Of a DNA stretch of 64,000 nucleotides, positions 35,751 to 45,735 are shown piece after piece. Both the position numbers and the translations under genes were made by a program. Position 1 is the stretch's first letter; each line of letters opens with the position of its first letter. Source of the stretch: Fulvivirga marina (GTDB lineage: Bacteria > Bacteroidota > Bacteroidia > Cytophagales > Cyclobacteriaceae); NCBI RefSeq assembly GCF_016775155.1, contig NZ_JAEUGD010000042.1, positions 648,100-712,099 of the forward strand, in the 5' to 3' direction. The notes under the pieces were generated by a model. It was not told the DNA's origin, did not search any database, and saw only the letters and a program-made list of their open reading frames with translations.

Positions 35751-37577
35751 TTACATTTTGGGTATGTTAATAATCACTTTAGTGCCCTTGTCAGAATCTT
35801 CAAACGAAACAAGGGTCTTTTGGGGCCTGTTCATATTTATCAGGTCAAGCCGCTTCTTGGTTACAGACATGCCCCTGGATACGTAGACCGTTTTTTTTCT
35901 TCGTGCCTTGGCAGCAGCTCTTCCAATGCCATTGTCGCTGATCACACAAAGAATAAAAGCATCCTGTTCGGAGAATTCAATATTGATTTGTTTGTCGTTA
36001 TGAGCTGCTGGCATCAGGCCATGAATTATTGCATTTTCAACATAGGGTTGAATGAGAAACAGCGGCATTTCCAGATTATGGATGTCAAGCCGTTCATTCA
36101 CATTGATAGCGTATTCAAAACCTCGGTCAAACCTTAGCGATTCCAGCTCCAGGTAAAGGTTTAAAAGCTCGATCTCCCTTTTTAAAGGTACATTGACTTC
36201 TATTGAGTTTTCAAGGATCTGCCGGAGGAGGTGTGAAAACTTGGTGAGGTACTTGAGGGCGCTTTTTTTATCGTTAACTGTGATCAGGTGCTGTATCGAA
36301 TTCAGTGCATTAAAAATGAAGTGAGGATTGATCTGAGCTCTTAATGCACTTTTACTAGCGGCAACGGCTTCCTTTTCAAGGTTTAATTTATCCTCATATA
36401 CCATTTTGATCCGGTAGGCCAGACCTGTGGCAAATACAAAGCTCTCTATACTTGCACCGGCCAGCATATACTTTATCTTCAATAAAAACATGGTAAATAG
36501 CGCGCCGGTTACAAATGTGGCAGTACCTATAACTACAAAATAGACAAGGTTCGATTTTTTGAAAATCAGCAGGTGAATGATACCGTATAGAGCAAACAAA
36601 CTCATGAAATATCGCTGAAAATCCATAAGCATTGTCTGATATGAAAAGAAGGGGTTAACCACCAGTATGATGGTGTCTGCGATCACTAAGATCCCCAGAA
36701 AATATGCAATTAACTTTACAGCCTTATCAAGCTTTGGGTAGTCAGTCGGCATTTCTAGGAACGAGCGAATAAATAGCAGGTACATCAGGTTTATGGCTAT
36801 CTGGGTAACACTGGTTACCACGTAGAGCAAATGAGGGTGGTTGGCTTCAAAATAAGTTATGATGTTAAGGCTTAACTGAGAATAGTAAGCACTTTGAAAT
36901 AAAAGGAACAGGCTGTAAAACAGGTAAATAGAATTATTTGAATTAAGGTATAGCAGTACATTTAAAATGAACAGTGCCCCGGCCAGGCCAAGAAAAAGAT
37001 AAATGGGGGTTTGCCTTTCGAACGATCGCCTAAAGAAAGAATAGTCCTGGATGACGCTTTCATTATCCTCCGCAAGGTAAAAACCAGAATGCTTCCAGCG
37101 ATAGCCCCCCAGAAATTCTTCTGTTTTGATAATTATGAACCGCCCCATTAATAGGTTTGATTTTGTGACAGGCAGGTAGGATCGTTTTACTTTATTACTC
37201 TTAAAACGATTGATTTCAAAAAAATTAATCTCTAAAGGTTGTACAGTAGAACCTTGCTGTATGTAGTAAGCCCCTCGGAAAAAGTTTGGCGTATTGAGGT
37301 AGATGGTATCGTGTTTTTCGAAAAGATTCATGTAAGCGCTGAAGTCAAAACGAAGCCAGTAAGTAGAGCCTGAAGGTACTTCTATTATTTTATCAGGGGC
37401 TTCAAATCGAAGTTGCTCTTTTTCTAAAATATCTTCAGGAGAGTATGACTGCGTTTCATTTTCCGTTTCAACAGAAGGAGTGAGTGGCAGGTCGTTGTAT
37501 AAATAAATATTATGCTGCCCTCTAGCCCGAGGTATAAGGCAGCCAATAAACATCAAGCAGATCAGGTACTTCTTCAT
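35751..37577 (-). CDS. 7TMR-DISM histidine kinase of the LytS type
   Basis: 608 aa. Signal peptide, extracytoplasmic 7TMR-DISM sensor domain (about 25-180, jelly-roll type), seven predicted TM helices (about 190-390), then His_kinase core with H419 in AQINPHFIFNALNSI, N box VENAIIHG and G box SDNGIG. Its ATG follows immediately on the stop of the upstream GAF kinase gene (TAAATG), and the regulator gene follows after one base. The whole cluster is thus one translation-coupled unit. The ligand is unknown; DISM domains are proposed to bind carbohydrates. Confidence 0.92.
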   Translation of the reverse strand: MKKYLICLMFIGCLIPRARGQHNIYLYNDLPLTPSVETENETQSYSPEDILEKEQLRFEAPDKIIEVPSGSTYWLRFDFSAYMNLFEKHDTIYLNTPNFFRGAYYIQQGSTVQPLEINFFEINRFKSNKVKRSYLPVTKSNLLMGRFIIIKTEEFLGGYRWKHSGFYLAEDNESVIQDYSFFRRSFERQTPIYLFLGLAGALFILNVLLYLNSNNSIYLFYSLFLLFQSAYYSQLSLNIITYFEANHPHLLYVVTSVTQIAINLMYLLFIRSFLEMPTDYPKLDKAVKLIAYFLGILVIADTIILVVNPFFSYQTMLMDFQRYFMSLFALYGIIHLLIFKKSNLVYFVVIGTATFVTGALFTMFLLKIKYMLAGASIESFVFATGLAYRIKMVYEDKLNLEKEAVAASKSALRAQINPHFIFNALNSIQHLITVNDKKSALKYLTKFSHLLRQILENSIEVNVPLKREIELLNLYLELESLRFDRGFEYAINVNERLDIHNLEMPLFLIQPYVENAIIHGLMPAAHNDKQINIEFSEQDAFILCVISDNGIGRAAAKARRKKTVYVSRGMSVTKKRLDLINMNRPQKTLVSFEDSDKGTKVIINIPKM

Positions 37578-38780
37578 TTACTCTTGTACAGGAATAATAA
37601 GCTCTATCGTTCTGCCAGTCACTTCACCCTTATCATTTTTTAACTCGTCAACCTGGCGTAATATCTTAAGGTGTTTTATTTTATTTAATAAGTCAATATG
37701 TTCCTGCCACGTAAATAAATTGGCCCGGTAATCATTGGGATCGTTGCGTGTAAAGCCCAGCAGCATGTCTACTTCCAGAGAAGCTTTAAATTGTAAGCAT
37801 CCGACCTGATAAGTGAAGTCCAGAATAAGATCACCTTCTCCGGTATTAGACATGACCATACGCTCAATCAACTCCTCAATGACCAACTGAATTATCAGTG
37901 TTGGAATGTGAAGACTGTAAAGTTTCTCAGGTACATTGATAGTATAATTAAAGCGATCCTCATACCGCAACTGCTGCAGTTTGAGATACCAGTTGATCAT
38001 CCTGATTTCTTCTTCCAGTTGGATCTTGGCCTCATCGAGGTGTAGCATGTACTTTCGGATCAATTTGCTGAACAAGCTGTGATACCTCAACGCCAACCTT
38101 TTTTTATCTGCAGTAATGAAATATTGGATAGCATTTAAGGCATTAAACAAAAAATGAGGGTTCATCTGTCTCCTTAGGGAGTTTATACGCAAGTTCATTA
38201 GCTCTCTTTCTGCATCCATAAGGGCCTTTTGCTTTAATTTAAGCTCTTGTTCAGCGTTAACTCGTGCCAGTTTTACAGCGCATATGGAGGCAATGGCATT
38301 GAGTGTTTTGAGATGGCGATCGGTGAAAAAATGCTTTTCAGGATGTTCACAATCTATAACCCCCCAGACTTTGCCATCCTGAGTAATAGGTACGGCAATT
38401 TCTGAGAGACGCATTTCATCATCCACGACATACCTTTCATCTTTACTGGTATCGTGGATTAGTTCTGGCTTACCTGTTGCGGCAACGGCTCCAGTTATGC
38501 CAGCTCCCAGAGGTATCTCGATGGGTTGTAATACTTCGTAACTACGCGGGTTTTTGGGGCCGTGGGCAGCTTTCTGAATAAGAACATCGCGTTCGTAGTC
38601 AACTTTATATATTACACAATCTAGAAAACCTAACCTTGAAATACAGTTTTTTGCAAGATCCCATAGGACCTCTTCTTCTGTACTCTTGCTAATTATGGAA
38701 GTAGCGAAGTATACCAGGGTCTCCTCCAAGTCATCAAGTTTTAATTTCTTAGCCAATTGTACTTCACTGTTTTTTGCCAT
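37578..38780 (-). CDS. GAF-domain LytS-like protein with degenerate ATPase domain
   Basis: 400 aa, no TM helix. Residues about 25-175 are a GAF domain (GAGITGAVAATGKPELIHD, VWGVIDCEHPEKHFFTD). A coiled coil leads to the His_kinase region with H209 in RQMNPHFLFNALNAIQ. The following ATPase domain lacks key motifs: the N box that reads VENAIIHG in the neighbour is IEELIERM here (Asn to Glu303), and no DNGxG box is found. It may therefore be a regulatory partner of the adjacent kinase. First gene of the cluster. Confidence 0.82.
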   Translation of the reverse strand: MAKNSEVQLAKKLKLDDLEETLVYFATSIISKSTEEEVLWDLAKNCISRLGFLDCVIYKVDYERDVLIQKAAHGPKNPRSYEVLQPIEIPLGAGITGAVAATGKPELIHDTSKDERYVVDDEMRLSEIAVPITQDGKVWGVIDCEHPEKHFFTDRHLKTLNAIASICAVKLARVNAEQELKLKQKALMDAERELMNLRINSLRRQMNPHFLFNALNAIQYFITADKKRLALRYHSLFSKLIRKYMLHLDEAKIQLEEEIRMINWYLKLQQLRYEDRFNYTINVPEKLYSLHIPTLIIQLVIEELIERMVMSNTGEGDLILDFTYQVGCLQFKASLEVDMLLGFTRNDPNDYRANLFTWQEHIDLLNKIKHLKILRQVDELKNDKGEVTGRTIELIIPVQE

Positions 38781-38872
38781 AATAGAACAAAATTAAAACA
38801 CCTGCAATTTTTGATTCCTCAAATTCAATTCTGGTTAAGATTGTAAAACTGATTAGTTATATTAAAATACCT

Positions 38873-38906
38873 AAGCCCTGAGAGGATACTATCGCTCTCA
38901 GGGCTT
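38873..38906. terminator. hairpin downstream of the DUF-type lipoprotein gene
   Basis: AAGCCCTGAGAG (38873-38884) pairs with CTCTCAGGGCTT (38895-38906), a perfect 12-bp stem with a 10-nt loop. On the - strand it lies 16 bp past the lipoprotein stop and is followed by AGGTATTTTAATAT, a weak T-rich tail. Confidence 0.7.
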
Positions 38907-38921
38907 GTTCCGGTATTTAGC

Positions 38922-40079
38922 TTAGCCTTGCTTGGCAAGAATCAGAATTATAGGGTCAAGAGACTCCTCATCATAGCTAGAGACAATTAATATTTGATCA
39001 TTTCCATTTACAAGTAAAGCTGCCGCCATTTCCGAGACATCATTATCATCATCAAAATTCATACTGCCCAGTACGCGACCATTGACAACGTTTTCCACCA
39101 GTATTACTGCACCTTCCTGGCTATCTACCGTGCCGGTTTCAATATTTGTGAAAGGATAACCAGTGCCTATTATGTTATCCTGATCATTTTTTGAAAATGA
39201 TAGCTTCACTGGCAAGGTCTGATCATCATTATTTTTAGGCAAGTAAGCTATACCATTGTAAGTGTTATTCAAAAGAGCATCTTTTGTGGCAGAATTATCC
39301 GCCTTTAGGGCAAATACACCACCATTGCCATAGCCAAAGTCCATCATCATAGCACCAGCATTGGTGAACTGACCCTGAGCAACGGTTTTTCCTCCATCTA
39401 CAATTTCCACAAAACCGTTGTTAACACAAGAGGCAATAGGGAGGCCCTCAATGGAACCAGTATCTGTACATGCACCGCCATTGATACAGTCAAGACTGAA
39501 TTTGTAGCCGGATATATCGTAACCATTACCTGACGCAGCAAACTCTACATAACCAAATGCTTCATCAGTGATCGGGTCAAAGTCTGACTGTCCTCCGGGT
39601 GCAGTAAGTATGTAGTTGTATGCTCCCGGTATGTTGGCGCAGTCTCCTTCGGGTACCATAGCAATTATATCGCCTTTAATACTGCCTTCAGGCTTAATGA
39701 TCATAGCCATATCAGGTATTTCCAATGCATAAAACCACGCAGTACCGTCTGTGGGAATCTCCTCATTGCCAGGCTCGACATTGGTGATGGTCACTTTTAA
39801 AAAGCCCGATGGTAAAGCCTCAAACGTTCCTTCAATAGAAATATCATCACTGGTGTCATCGAAAGTGCCGTAATCCCATGAAGCAGTCATATGCCCTTGC
39901 TCTTTGTCCAGGTTCCAGGTCCATACATCGCCAGGGCTCTGAGTACCTACATAAACCTCAGCTACATCAGGGTTTATAAAAGGCTTGTCGCCAGGGGTAA
40001 CCTTTTCATCATCATCACTACAGCTTACCATCAATATGATGCCGGAAAGTATCAGTGCGTTTAGAAATATCTTTTTCAT
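38922..40079 (-). CDS. hypothetical surface lipoprotein
   Basis: 385 aa. Lipobox MVSC (C20) followed by SDDDEK, which resembles the acidic surface-export signal described for Bacteroides lipoproteins, so the protein is probably displayed on the cell surface. The mature part is Asp/Gly-rich and predicted beta, with a Cys pair in CINGGACTDTGS. No named domain is recognised and there is no catalytic motif. It stands alone, divergent from pyrF. Confidence 0.7.
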   Translation of the reverse strand: MKKIFLNALILSGIILMVSCSDDDEKVTPGDKPFINPDVAEVYVGTQSPGDVWTWNLDKEQGHMTASWDYGTFDDTSDDISIEGTFEALPSGFLKVTITNVEPGNEEIPTDGTAWFYALEIPDMAMIIKPEGSIKGDIIAMVPEGDCANIPGAYNYILTAPGGQSDFDPITDEAFGYVEFAASGNGYDISGYKFSLDCINGGACTDTGSIEGLPIASCVNNGFVEIVDGGKTVAQGQFTNAGAMMMDFGYGNGGVFALKADNSATKDALLNNTYNGIAYLPKNNDDQTLPVKLSFSKNDQDNIIGTGYPFTNIETGTVDSQEGAVILVENVVNGRVLGSMNFDDDNDVSEMAAALLVNGNDQILIVSSYDEESLDPIILILAKQG

Positions 40080-40283
40080 AATTTCAAGAGTTTGCTTTTG
40101 TTTACTTTCACCAATGTATGAGGTCTGTAAGTGTTACACTTTGATATATTTATGGATGCATCCTTTCAGTTGACGGATTGACATTTTGAATTGACGGCAT
40201 AAAAGCAGAGTATAGTGTTGGGAGCATAACATTAAATGCCTTTAAATAAAGCATGTTCCTTAACATATTCATATTTTTGTTTC

Positions 40284-41102
40284 ATGAACAAAGTCCAGCT
40301 ATTTCAGCAAATACAAAAGAAACATTCCTATCTCTGTGTAGGTTTGGATACTGACTTATCAAAAATACCAGCCCATCTACTAGGGCTTGAAGATCCGGTT
40401 TTTGAGTTTAACAGGCAGATTATAGATGCCACGAAAGAGTATGCAGTGGCTTATAAGCCCAATATAGCTTTTTATGAGGCGCTAGGACCCAAAGGGTGGG
40501 AAAGTCTTGCTAAAACATTGGAGTACATTCCTAATGATATATTTACCATTGCAGATGCCAAGCGTGGAGATATAGGTAATACATCAAAGCTGTATGCCAA
40601 AGCCTTTTTTGAAACGATGAACTTTGACTCTATTACTGTAGCCCCCTATATGGGGGAGGATTCCGTAACACCATTTCTGGAGTTTGATGGTAAGTGGGTG
40701 ATACTTTTGGCCCATACATCAAATACAGGGAGCAACGACTTTCAGTTGTTGACGGATAGAGAGACAGGGCAGGCCTTTTATGAAAAGGTAATACTGAAGA
40801 GTCAGAAGTGGGCAAGTTCTGATCAGTTAATGTTTGTTGTGGGAGCAACAAGAGCGGATAAGATAGAGAGGATTAGAGAACTGGCTCCTGATAACTTTTT
40901 TCTGGTGCCAGGTGTAGGAGCACAAGGAGGAAGTCTGGAGGATGTTTCAAAGTACGGTTTGAATAAGGAATGTGGCCTGTTGGTAAACTCTTCCAGAGGA
41001 ATAATTTATAGCTCAAATGGAGAAGACTTTGCTGAGGCGGCTAATCGTGAGGCTTTAAAGATCCGGGAAGATATGAGCATATATTTAGATAAGTATATGT
41101 AG
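40284..41102 (+). CDS. pyrF: orotidine 5'-phosphate decarboxylase
   Basis: Final step of UMP synthesis. From the ATG at 40284 it is 272 aa and starts [25 protein letters not shown]; a start at 40236 would add 16 unlikely residues. The catalytic [11 protein letters not shown] motif and the phosphate-binding VPGVGAQGG loop identify the longer type-2 PyrF family. It is first in a five-gene + strand run. Confidence 0.95.
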   Translation: MNKVQLFQQIQKKHSYLCVGLDTDLSKIPAHLLGLEDPVFEFNRQIIDATKEYAVAYKPNIAFYEALGPKGWESLAKTLEYIPNDIFTIADAKRGDIGNTSKLYAKAFFETMNFDSITVAPYMGEDSVTPFLEFDGKWVILLAHTSNTGSNDFQLLTDRETGQAFYEKVILKSQKWASSDQLMFVVGATRADKIERIRELAPDNFFLVPGVGAQGGSLEDVSKYGLNKECGLLVNSSRGIIYSSNGEDFAEAANREALKIREDMSIYLDKYM

Positions 41103-41106
41103 AAGC

Positions 41107-42384
41107 ATGCAGGAAGCTTTTTTACATTTCATTTGGCAATATCAGTATTTCAATAAAGCTGCCCTGGCAACGGTTGATGGCTCAACAGTTAATGTAATCT
41201 ACCCAGGCATGTTTAATACTGATGCCGGTCCGGATTTTAAAGAGGCCATTATTAAGATAGATAACATAGAGTGGAGGGGCAATGTAGAGTTGCATATTAA
41301 CTCTGCGGACTGGACCTACCATAGACACCATACTGATCAGGCTTATAACAACGTAGTGCTGCACGTTGTGTGGCAAAATAATCAGGAAGTAAAACGGGCT
41401 GATGGATCTGCACTTCCGGTTGTTGAGCTTCAGGGACTTGTAGATGAAAAAGTGATTTTTGACTATAAAAAGCTTATTAACCACCCTTCGGAGATCAGGT
41501 GCGAAAAACAACTGAAACAAGTTTCTAATATCAGCTGGCTCTCAATGTTGGATAAAGTTTTAATGGAGCGCTTGTCAGTAAAGGCAGAGGTAATCAAAAA
41601 TCTTTATCAAAGTAATGGAAATGACTGGGAAGAAACAGCCTATCAACTTTTAGCCAGAAACTTTGGTTTCAAGGTCAATAGTGAGCCTTTTCAGGCTTTA
41701 GCTCAGTCCTTGCCTTATAAAATAATTAAAAAACACGCGGACAATCAGCTCCAGGTAGAAGCACTTATTTTCGGTCAGGCGGGGCTATTAGTTGCCGAAT
41801 CCGACGATGCGTACCAGCAGGCCCTCTTAAAAGAATATGACTTTCTTAAACATAAGTATAGCCTTACCAGCCGGCTCTCGGCTATAGAGTGGAGGTTGCT
41901 AAGGCTACGGCCCGCCAATTTTCCTATGGTAAGACTAGCGCAGTTTTCCAGTGTTTTGAGTCAAATGCCTTCACTTTTTCAGAATTTACTTGAGATAAAT
42001 TCTATCCAGGAGCTCAAAAAGCAATTAAAAGTGCAGGTGTCGGAGTATTGGCAGCATCACTATCAATTTGGTACTTACTCTTCCAAAAAAGTGCCTACCT
42101 TGGGTAATAGTAGTGTTGAAAATATTGCCATCAATACCATAGTTCCATTGCTTGTTTCCTATGGAAAATATGTTGATGATCAGTCATTTGTTGATAAAGC
42201 CATTACCTTGTTGCAGGAAATAAAAGCAGAGAAAAATAAGATTATCAATCACTGGTCTGCAATTGACATCGCAGTATCCACAGCATTTGATTCACAGGCA
42301 TTGATTCAGCTTTACAACGAGTACTGTACCAAAAGAAAATGTTTATCCTGTAATGTAGGAGCTTCTTTAATACGTAGAAAGTGA
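41107..42384 (+). CDS. DUF2851-family protein
   Basis: 425 aa. The N-terminal part (FLHFIWQYQYF, then GMFNTDAGPDFKEAIIKID, WRGNVELHINSADW and VVLHVVWQNN) is the signature of DUF2851, widespread in Bacteroidota and without a known function. The conserved D, E, H and W residues in that block would suit a metal-dependent active site, but this is conjecture. It starts 4 bp after pyrF and overlaps the next gene by 4 bp (GTGA). Confidence 0.88.
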   Translation: MQEAFLHFIWQYQYFNKAALATVDGSTVNVIYPGMFNTDAGPDFKEAIIKIDNIEWRGNVELHINSADWTYHRHHTDQAYNNVVLHVVWQNNQEVKRADGSALPVVELQGLVDEKVIFDYKKLINHPSEIRCEKQLKQVSNISWLSMLDKVLMERLSVKAEVIKNLYQSNGNDWEETAYQLLARNFGFKVNSEPFQALAQSLPYKIIKKHADNQLQVEALIFGQAGLLVAESDDAYQQALLKEYDFLKHKYSLTSRLSAIEWRLLRLRPANFPMVRLAQFSSVLSQMPSLFQNLLEINSIQELKKQLKVQVSEYWQHHYQFGTYSSKKVPTLGNSSVENIAINTIVPLLVSYGKYVDDQSFVDKAITLLQEIKAEKNKIINHWSAIDIAVSTAFDSQALIQLYNEYCTKRKCLSCNVGASLIRRK

Positions 42385-43652
42385 CCTGGCTCAACTACAT
42401 ATTTGCCATTACTGTATTATTTCTGCTTACCGGCCTTTTGTTTCGAAGTAGTATAAGCACTCCGTTGAAGAAGTTCTTTGTTCCGGCTCTTTTACTAAAA
42501 CTGGTAGCAGGTATATTGGTAGGGTGGCTCTATATGAGCTATTACGAAGGAGGAGATACATGGGTATATTACAATGAGGCCATTAAGCTGACTTCATTAT
42601 TCAAATCCAGCCCATCAGACTATGTCAGCTTTCTCTTTCTTTCCAGTGGTGATGTTTTGGAATATATGCAGTATGCCGGTCAGCCACGTGCACTGTTTGT
42701 TGTTAAAATATTGAGCATAGTAAACCTCATTACTGGTAACAACTATTGGTTATCCTCAATTTGTTTTTCACTTTTTAGTTTTGCAGGCCTGTGGTTTCTG
42801 GCCAACCGGCTTGCCAGGATTTATCATCAAAGAAAATTAGCTATCATCTTATCCTTACTGTTTTTTCCATCAATCGTGTTTTGGAGCTCAGGCATTATCA
42901 AAGAGTCCCTGGCAGTTGGAGCAATGGCATTTTTGATATATTCACTTCTTGGCTACATATTCAGACAGAAGCGCTTTAGTGGTTATATGGTGATTGACCT
43001 GATAATGATATATATTTTGTGGAGCACCAAATACTATTATGCAGGCTTACTGCTACTTCTTATTGTAGCCAATGGTCTTACATTATATATCAAGAGTAAG
43101 TCTGAAGTGATAGGGCATTCGCCGACTTATCAAGTAGCACTTTTTGGATTGCTTTGTATGTTATGCCTTACGGCGGCTACTTCTTTACACCCAAACTTCT
43201 ACCTGCACAGGCTACCCTCTGTGATTTTTGATAATTACCAGGCATTTTTAGAAAAGTCCGAGGCCAATGATGTTATTTATTACTATTCATTAGAAGCTAA
43301 CTGGACCAGCATTTTGATCCACTCGCCTAAAGCATTACTTTCCGGTTTTTTTAGGCCATTTCCTGGTGAATATTTTGATCTGCTAAAAATAATAGCCGGA
43401 ATAGAGAATTTTTTCATACTGCTACTCACCGTAAGTGCTTTCTTTAAACTTCCGAAGAAACTCACTGATGAAAACAGGGTTTTGCTACTCAGTGCGGCGA
43501 TTTATTGCATAGGGCTGAGTATATTCCTGGCGTTGTCAACTCCGAATTTTGGTACCTTAATAAGGTATAAAGTAGGTTTTTTGCCTGTTATGCTTTTGAT
43601 AGTTACCCTAAACAATCCTTTAATAGAAAAATTGAATAGATTGGTTAAGTAA
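42381..43652 (+). CDS. multi-pass membrane protein, possibly a glycosyltransferase-like family
   Basis: 423 aa with about ten TM helices. A GTG start overlaps the DUF2851 stop by 4 bp, implying coupled translation. Features such as an acidic YYEGGDTWVYYNEA segment after the first helices and FFPSIVFWSSGIIKESL in the middle resemble GT-C type integral membrane transferases or polymerases of surface glycans. The assignment is only by general architecture. Confidence 0.65.
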   Translation: MTWLNYIFAITVLFLLTGLLFRSSISTPLKKFFVPALLLKLVAGILVGWLYMSYYEGGDTWVYYNEAIKLTSLFKSSPSDYVSFLFLSSGDVLEYMQYAGQPRALFVVKILSIVNLITGNNYWLSSICFSLFSFAGLWFLANRLARIYHQRKLAIILSLLFFPSIVFWSSGIIKESLAVGAMAFLIYSLLGYIFRQKRFSGYMVIDLIMIYILWSTKYYYAGLLLLLIVANGLTLYIKSKSEVIGHSPTYQVALFGLLCMLCLTAATSLHPNFYLHRLPSVIFDNYQAFLEKSEANDVIYYYSLEANWTSILIHSPKALLSGFFRPFPGEYFDLLKIIAGIENFFILLLTVSAFFKLPKKLTDENRVLLLSAAIYCIGLSIFLALSTPNFGTLIRYKVGFLPVMLLIVTLNNPLIEKLNRLVK

Positions 43653-43695
43653 GGTTAAGCGCATAACTTTGTTGTTCAAATCTTAAAGAAATACT

Positions 43696-44334
43696 ATGAA
43701 GAATCCGGTGATCATATTTGGTGCGAACAATCTGGGGCGCGCTGCAAGGGACATATTTGAAAGTAACGATATTGTAATTTACTGTTTTCTTGATGATGAT
43801 AAGTCGTTGCATGGTACCGAGATGGATGAAATCAGCGTGCTAGGCAAGACCGATGATGATGGCTACCTGAAGCTTATTGGTAAAAAGTGTGAAGCGTTTG
43901 TAGCAGTCGATGAAAATAAATACCGGAAAGGTATTGTTAAAATGCTGAATGAGCGTAGAAAGGTGATGCCGGTAAATGCAGTTCACCGGGCAGCAGTGAT
44001 AGCAGAAACCGCTCATATTGGTCATGGCAACTTTGTTAATATGGGGGTTAAGATTGCAAATAATGCCAAAGTTTCAAACCATTGTATACTGCACACTAAT
44101 GCTGTGATAGACTACAGTGCAGAGATAGGGGATTTTGTGCAGGTGGGAGCAGGGAGTGTGGTTAATTCTGGTGCAGTAGTAGAAGATGAGGTTTTTATCG
44201 GGTCAGGTGTAACCATAGTGGGAGGTGTTAAAATCGGCAAAGGTGCGAGAATAGGAGCAGGGTCAGTTGTGATAAAAGATGTTGAGGCCGGAGAGACTGT
44301 ATTTGGTAATCCTGCTATGCCAGTAGAGGCTTGA
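43696..44334 (+). CDS. NeuD/PglD-like sugar O-acyltransferase
   Basis: 212 aa. N-terminal Rossmann-like sugar-nucleotide part (VIIFGANNLGRAARDIF), then left-handed beta-helix hexapeptide repeats from about residue 95 (HIGHGNFVNMGVKI..., GDFVQVGAGSVVNSGAVV...). A candidate catalytic His (HTNAVID) lies in the repeats. It would acetylate a sialic-acid-like or bacillosamine-like sugar; the following and preceding genes do not fix the substrate. Confidence 0.82.
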   Translation: MKNPVIIFGANNLGRAARDIFESNDIVIYCFLDDDKSLHGTEMDEISVLGKTDDDGYLKLIGKKCEAFVAVDENKYRKGIVKMLNERRKVMPVNAVHRAAVIAETAHIGHGNFVNMGVKIANNAKVSNHCILHTNAVIDYSAEIGDFVQVGAGSVVNSGAVVEDEVFIGSGVTIVGGVKIGKGARIGAGSVVIKDVEAGETVFGNPAMPVEA

Positions 44335-44429
44335 TGAAGCAGTACATCGCCGATAACGTTTATTTAATAATAAAAAATTTCTTTATCACAGCTAAATGGC
44401 TATCTTTTGAGGCTTTAACGCTTGTATGA

Positions 44430-45287
44430 ATGGGAAAATTTCCGGAATCCGAACTAATCCTGAATAAGGATAAAAGTGTTTATCACCTTAATTTAAAACC
44501 AAAACATATCACGGATACCATTATTACTGTTGGTGACCCCAGCAGAGTATATATGGTTAGTAAGTACTTTGATGATGTTGAGTTTGAAATGAACAGAAGA
44601 GAGTTCATTACACATCGAGGCACATACAACGGTAAGAAGATTACCGTGATAAGTACTGGTATGGGTACTGATAACATTGAGATATTTTTTACAGAGCTTG
44701 ACGCCTTGGCTAATATTGATCTGAGGAAAAGGGAGGAAAAGAGCCGTAAAAGGAAACTGAAAATAATCAGGGTAGGTACTTCTGGTGCATTGCAGGAAGA
44801 TATACCTCTAGGCTCTCATCTGGTGTCAGACTATGCCGTTGGTCTGGATACGCTTATGTGCTTTTATGATTTTCAGCAAGAGGGTAAGGAAAAAGAGATC
44901 GGGGAGATGTTGCAACAGCAGATTGGTTTGCCGTTTACTCCTTATGTTGCCCGCGGGTCGCAGTCATTAAAAGAGCAGATAGCTGGCGATATGGTTGTTG
45001 GAAATACGGTGACATGTCCTGGTTTTTATGCTCCACAAGGGCGAAAGATAAGACTGGATCTTAAATATCCAAAGCTGATGGAAACGCTGAATTATTTCCA
45101 TCATGATGATTTCTGGTTAACAAATTTTGAAATGGAAACTGCCGGATATTACTCGCTAGGACGCATGTTGGGGCATGAAGTATTGAGTGTAAATGCGATC
45201 ATTGCCAACAGGGTTCAAAGCAAGTTTGCCAAAAACTCAACGGAAATAGTAGATGACCTGATCAAAAAGGTGTTGGATCGCATTTAA
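44430..45287 (+). CDS. nucleoside phosphorylase (uridine phosphorylase-like)
   Basis: 285-aa PNP_UDP_1 family enzyme. Phosphate-binding VGDPSRVYMVSKYF, the ISTGMGTDNIEIF segment, the VGTSGAL loop and the nucleoside-binding NFEMETAGYYSLGRMLGHE helix are present. The Phe/Glu pattern favours uridine or a related nucleoside over a purine, but specificity is not certain. It may salvage pyrimidines alongside pyrF at the head of the run. Confidence 0.85.
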   Translation: MGKFPESELILNKDKSVYHLNLKPKHITDTIITVGDPSRVYMVSKYFDDVEFEMNRREFITHRGTYNGKKITVISTGMGTDNIEIFFTELDALANIDLRKREEKSRKRKLKIIRVGTSGALQEDIPLGSHLVSDYAVGLDTLMCFYDFQQEGKEKEIGEMLQQQIGLPFTPYVARGSQSLKEQIAGDMVVGNTVTCPGFYAPQGRKIRLDLKYPKLMETLNYFHHDDFWLTNFEMETAGYYSLGRMLGHEVLSVNAIIANRVQSKFAKNSTEIVDDLIKKVLDRI

Positions 45288-45288
45288 T

Positions 45289-45537
45289 CTAACATGTCTT
45301 TATACTCTTCATGTCAAGAATTTGCTGTTTTGCAAATGAAGGATCGTAGTTGTTATAAAACCCAGAGAGGATTTTATGGGCAATGTGTGAAATGATCAAT
45401 TCCTCATCGTCTTTACCTTCTTTTCCGATCCAGTAAACGCGTTTGGGATGTCTCTTCATGTCCTCTACATATTCACGAGCTTTATTGTACTGCTCTTTAG
45501 TATAGTTGAGCCTGAAGGTTGTTTCTACTGTTTTCAT
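45289..45537 (-). CDS. small conserved-looking hypothetical protein
   Basis: 82 aa starting MKTVETTFRLNYTKEQY; mostly charged and helical with a Trp-Ile-Gly segment (YWIGKEGKDDEEL). The stop lies one base from that of the phosphorylase gene. No family recognised. The compact ORF with a clean ATG in a gap of about 450 bp makes it likely real. Confidence 0.5.
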   Translation of the reverse strand: MKTVETTFRLNYTKEQYNKAREYVEDMKRHPKRVYWIGKEGKDDEELIISHIAHKILSGFYNNYDPSFAKQQILDMKSIKTC

Positions 45538-45707
45538 ATCATGAAAGTTTTAGGTAGCATATACCACTATTACAATCATTATGCCACTAAAAAGTTCTTT
45601 ATACGGCGTTTAATGAGCTTTATTTTGTTAGTCGTTGCCCGTGAACGATCATTGATGTTCGCTGGTGGGATAACCTAAATAATGTTCTTAAACGGTTTTT
45701 TTTCTTG

Positions 45708-45715
45708 TAAATTTG
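45708..45715 (+). promoter_or_regulatory. candidate -7 promoter box of the M16 peptidase operon
   Basis: TAAATTTG matches the Bacteroidota -7 consensus TAnnTTTG in full and lies 20 bp before the ATG at 45736. No convincing -33 TTTG is seen at the usual distance. Confidence 0.4.
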
Positions 45716-45735
45716 CGGCTTGAAGGACATACATA

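Noticed and set aside
35613..36137. 174-codon ORF antisense to the LytTR/kinase junction
   Set aside because: It crosses the coupled junction of two well-supported genes on the other strand.
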